From assembly GCF_030684215.1 (NCBI RefSeq), contig NZ_JAUXOV010000070.1:248001-312000 (forward strand): a stretch of DNA of 64,000 nucleotides, in the 5' to 3' direction. Below, one piece after another: positions 62,165 through 64,000 of this stretch; the stretch's first letter is position 1; every line of letters begins with the position of its first letter. Source of the stretch: Pseudotabrizicola sp. (GTDB lineage: Bacteria; Pseudomonadota; Alphaproteobacteria; Rhodobacterales; Rhodobacteraceae). Below the pieces are notes generated by a model that made no database searches, was not told where the DNA came from, and saw only the letters and a list, made by a program, of their open reading frames with translations. Position numbers and translations under genes: made by a program.

Positions 62165-62190
62165 GCGCGGGAGTATTTGGAAAGCAGCAA
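62165..62190 (+). repeat. Dispersed GAGTATTT element, copy I (AGCAGCAA tail)
   Basis: GCGCGGGAGTATTTGGAAAGCAGCAA, 15 bases after the TauE-family stop and on its strand. GCGC-TCT-GCGC (62159-62169) forms a small stem before it. Confidence 0.75.
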
Positions 62191-62196
62191 ACGCAA

Positions 62197-62225
62197 AGCG
62201 CCCGCGCATCTGAGGCGCGGGCGCT
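62197..62225 (-). terminator. Hairpin terminator of pckA
   Basis: AGCGCCCGCGC (62197-62207) and GCGCGGGCGCT (62215-62225) are a perfect 11-base stem. On the minus strand it follows the pckA stop by 16 bases and leads into TTGCGTTTGC, a weak T-run. Confidence 0.75.
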
Positions 62226-62241
62226 GTCAGGTCAGGCAGGA

Positions 62242-63840
62242 TCAGCCAATCGCGGCGGCTTTGATGTCGTCGTCGATGTAGGGCACGTACTGGCCGAAGT
62301 TTTTCGAGAACATATCAACCAGCTTTTTCGCCTGCGCATCATAGGCAGCAGGGTCAGCCCAGGTGGTGCGGGGATTGAGCAGGGTGCAGTCGACGCCCGT
62401 GACAGCCACAGGCACATCAAATCCGAAGTTCGGATCGCGCCGGAATTCGACGCCTGCAAGCGATCCGTCCAGTGCGGCGCTGAGCAGGGCGCGCGTGGCC
62501 TTGATCGGCATGCGCTTGCCGGTGCCATAGGCCCCGCCGGTCCAGCCGGTGTTGACCAGCCAGCAGGTCGCGCCCTGTTTCAGGATCTTTTCCTGCAACA
62601 GTTTGCCGTAGATCTCGGGGCGGCGCGGCATGAAGGGTGCGCCAAAACAGGTCGAGAAGGTGGGTTGCGGTTCTGTGATCCCCCTCTCGGTTCCCGCTGC
62701 CTTTGATGTGAAGCCCGACAGGAAGTGATACATCGCCTGCGCCGGGGACAGCCGCGCGATGGGCGGCAGCACGCCAAAGGCGTCACAGGTCAGCATCACC
62801 ACATGCTTGGGCGACCCGCCAAGGCCAGTGGTCGAAGCGTTGGAGATCGCCTCCAGCGGATAGGCGCAGCGGGTGTTTTCGGTCAGGGATTTGTCGGCGA
62901 AATCAAGATCAAACGTCTCGGGGTCATAGACCATGTTTTCGACCACGGTGCCAAAGCGCGATGTGGTGGCGTAGATTTCAGGCTCGGCCTTTGGGTCGAG
63001 GTTGATGGTCTTTGCATAGCAGCCGCCTTCAAAGTTGAAGATGCCGCGGTCGGACCAGCCGTGTTCATCATCGCCGATCAGCGTGCGGTCGGGGGCGGCG
63101 GACAGGGTGGTCTTGCCGGTGCCCGACAGGCCAAAGAACACCGCCGCATCGACCGGGTTGCCGATGGCATGGTTGGCGCTGCAATGCATCGCCATCACGC
63201 CCTTGCCTGGCAGCAGATAGTTCAGAATCGTGAAGACCGACTTCTTGTTTTCGCCCGCATAGGCGGTGTTGCCGATCAGCACGGTTTTTTCGTCAAAGTT
63301 CAGCGCGATCACGGTTTCCGACCGGCAGCCATGCCGTACCGGATCAGCCTTGAAACTGGGGACGTTGATGATCGTCCATTCTGGGGTGAAGCCGTCCAAC
63401 TCTTCCCGCGCGGGGCGGCGAAGCAGGTGCCTGATGAACAGGCCATGCCACGCCAGTTCGGTGACCACCCGCACATCCAGACGGTGCAGCGGATCGGCCC
63501 CGGCGTAAAGGTCTTGCACGAACATGTCGCGGCCCGTCAGATGCGCCAGCATGTCTGCTTTCAGCACGGCGTAAGCATCAGGTGCCATCGGCGCGTTGTT
63601 GTCCCACCAGATCGAATCTTCAACCGACGGGGTGCGGACCACGAATTTATCTTTGGGAGAACGGCCGGTAAACTGACCGGTAGAGCACAGGAACGCGCCA
63701 CCTTTGCCCAGACGCCCTTCGCCACGCGAGACTGCGGCTTCGACAAGGGCAGGCTCTATTTGGTTATAATAGACGTTGCCCAAACCGGTGATGCCGTGTG
63801 CGTCAAGGGTCTGATTGGGGTTCACGCGTCCGTGGTTCAT
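62242..63840 (-). CDS. pckA: Phosphoenolpyruvate carboxykinase (ATP)
   Basis: 532 residues, usual length. The P-loop is [17 protein letters not shown], the metal/substrate sites are in [13 protein letters not shown] and [22 protein letters not shown], and [17 protein letters not shown] binds the adenine. It makes phosphoenolpyruvate from oxaloacetate, the entry to gluconeogenesis. This fits an organism that assimilates acetate through the ethylmalonyl-CoA pathway. The start ATG at 63840 has no canonical site in the 160 bases that remain of its upstream region. Confidence 0.96.
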   Translation of the reverse strand: MNHGRVNPNQTLDAHGITGLGNVYYNQIEPALVEAAVSRGEGRLGKGGAFLCSTGQFTGRSPKDKFVVRTPSVEDSIWWDNNAPMAPDAYAVLKADMLAHLTGRDMFVQDLYAGADPLHRLDVRVVTELAWHGLFIRHLLRRPAREELDGFTPEWTIINVPSFKADPVRHGCRSETVIALNFDEKTVLIGNTAYAGENKKSVFTILNYLLPGKGVMAMHCSANHAIGNPVDAAVFFGLSGTGKTTLSAAPDRTLIGDDEHGWSDRGIFNFEGGCYAKTINLDPKAEPEIYATTSRFGTVVENMVYDPETFDLDFADKSLTENTRCAYPLEAISNASTTGLGGSPKHVVMLTCDAFGVLPPIARLSPAQAMYHFLSGFTSKAAGTERGITEPQPTFSTCFGAPFMPRRPEIYGKLLQEKILKQGATCWLVNTGWTGGAYGTGKRMPIKATRALLSAALDGSLAGVEFRRDPNFGFDVPVAVTGVDCTLLNPRTTWADPAAYDAQAKKLVDMFSKNFGQYVPYIDDDIKAAAIG

Positions 63841-63967
63841 CCTGCAAGCTCCCGTTGTCCACGCTGATGTGCGGACTGAATGTCGGTCAGAATTCGGTAT
63901 CCGGGCCAATAGGATACCGGCAGCCCCCAGGGCCATTGGGGTGCCACAAGCCGCCTATAACACAGGG

Positions 63968-64000
63968 ATGACAGATCGGAACAGGATGCAATGGCACAGT
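63968..64000 (+). CDS. Possible start of a divergent gene running off the right edge
   Basis: ATG at 63968 opens a frame of 11 codons (MTDRNRMQWHS) that runs to the end. In alphaproteobacteria pckA is often divergent to the chvI-chvG two-component genes, so this could be the start of chvI, but 11 residues give no family signal and no ribosome-binding site is convincing. Confidence 0.25.
   Translation, partial: MTDRNRMQWHS

Overview
The window is an ordinary, gene-dense stretch of chromosome from a GC-rich alphaproteobacterium, most likely a Rhodobacterales/Rhodobacteraceae (Rhodobacter/Roseobacter-type) bacterium. The evidence is protein-level resemblance (SMC, omega, a single RSH protein, PII, LepB and others) plus an acyl-CoA dehydrogenase with the long N-terminal extension typical of (2S)-methylsuccinyl-CoA dehydrogenase of the ethylmalonyl-CoA pathway. 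I count about 70 protein genes, the first cut by the window edge. I saw no rRNA, tRNA, CRISPR array, insertion sequence or prophage, and no gap without a gene longer than about 260 bases.

Layout. 1-7.1 kb: the start of a FAD-linked oxidase; a tesA-like esterase divergent from an ABC ATPase/FtsX-like permease pair; then an rsmD/HAD/ferredoxin-reductase minus-strand operon. 7.1-12.7 kb: peroxiredoxin, pterin dehydratase, a FemAB-like acyltransferase, GDPD/RidA, and an mlaA-mlaC lipid-transport pair. 13-20 kb: PBP1A, glnK-amtB, aromatic aminotransferase, sulfurtransferase, smpB. 20-28 kb: three EamA exporters, dapA, a soluble lytic transglycosylase and divergent mnmD/mnmC-like genes. 27.8-31.3 kb: FMN reductase-lrgB-lrgA and a polytopic membrane gene under a sulfide-type operator. 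31.4-39.2 kb: smc with a coupled small gene, an MltB-like transglycosylase, cobD and a MalY-type lyase. 39.4-41.8 kb: three tandem deformylase homologues and fmt. 41.9-47.2 kb: small membrane proteins, a TetR regulator, rnhA, LysE, ispH and a NYN protein. 47.3-58 kb: folK, rpoZ, RSH, two DUF2062 genes, pdxJ, acpS, lepB, rnc, era, DUF1491 and recO. 58-64 kb: MFS, mcd, TauE/SafE and pckA.

How the genes work together. Three themes recur: formyl-methionine handling (def/def/pseudo-def/fmt), envelope turnover and lipid transport (PBP1A, two lytic transglycosylases, mlaAC, lrgAB, lepB), and central-carbon and nitrogen control (glnK-amtB, mcd, pckA, RSH).

The most interesting signal is not a gene. 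It is a short dispersed element with core GAGTATTT and one of two conserved tails, found ten times at nine intergenic sites. In nine of ten copies it lies just downstream of a gene and on that gene's strand, usually after a GC-rich hairpin. Other points worth a look are a third deformylase paralogue that has lost both the metal-binding Cys and the catalytic Glu, an ATTC-N8-GAAT operator overlapping the promoter of the 29.5-30.7 kb membrane gene, and a split MnmC.
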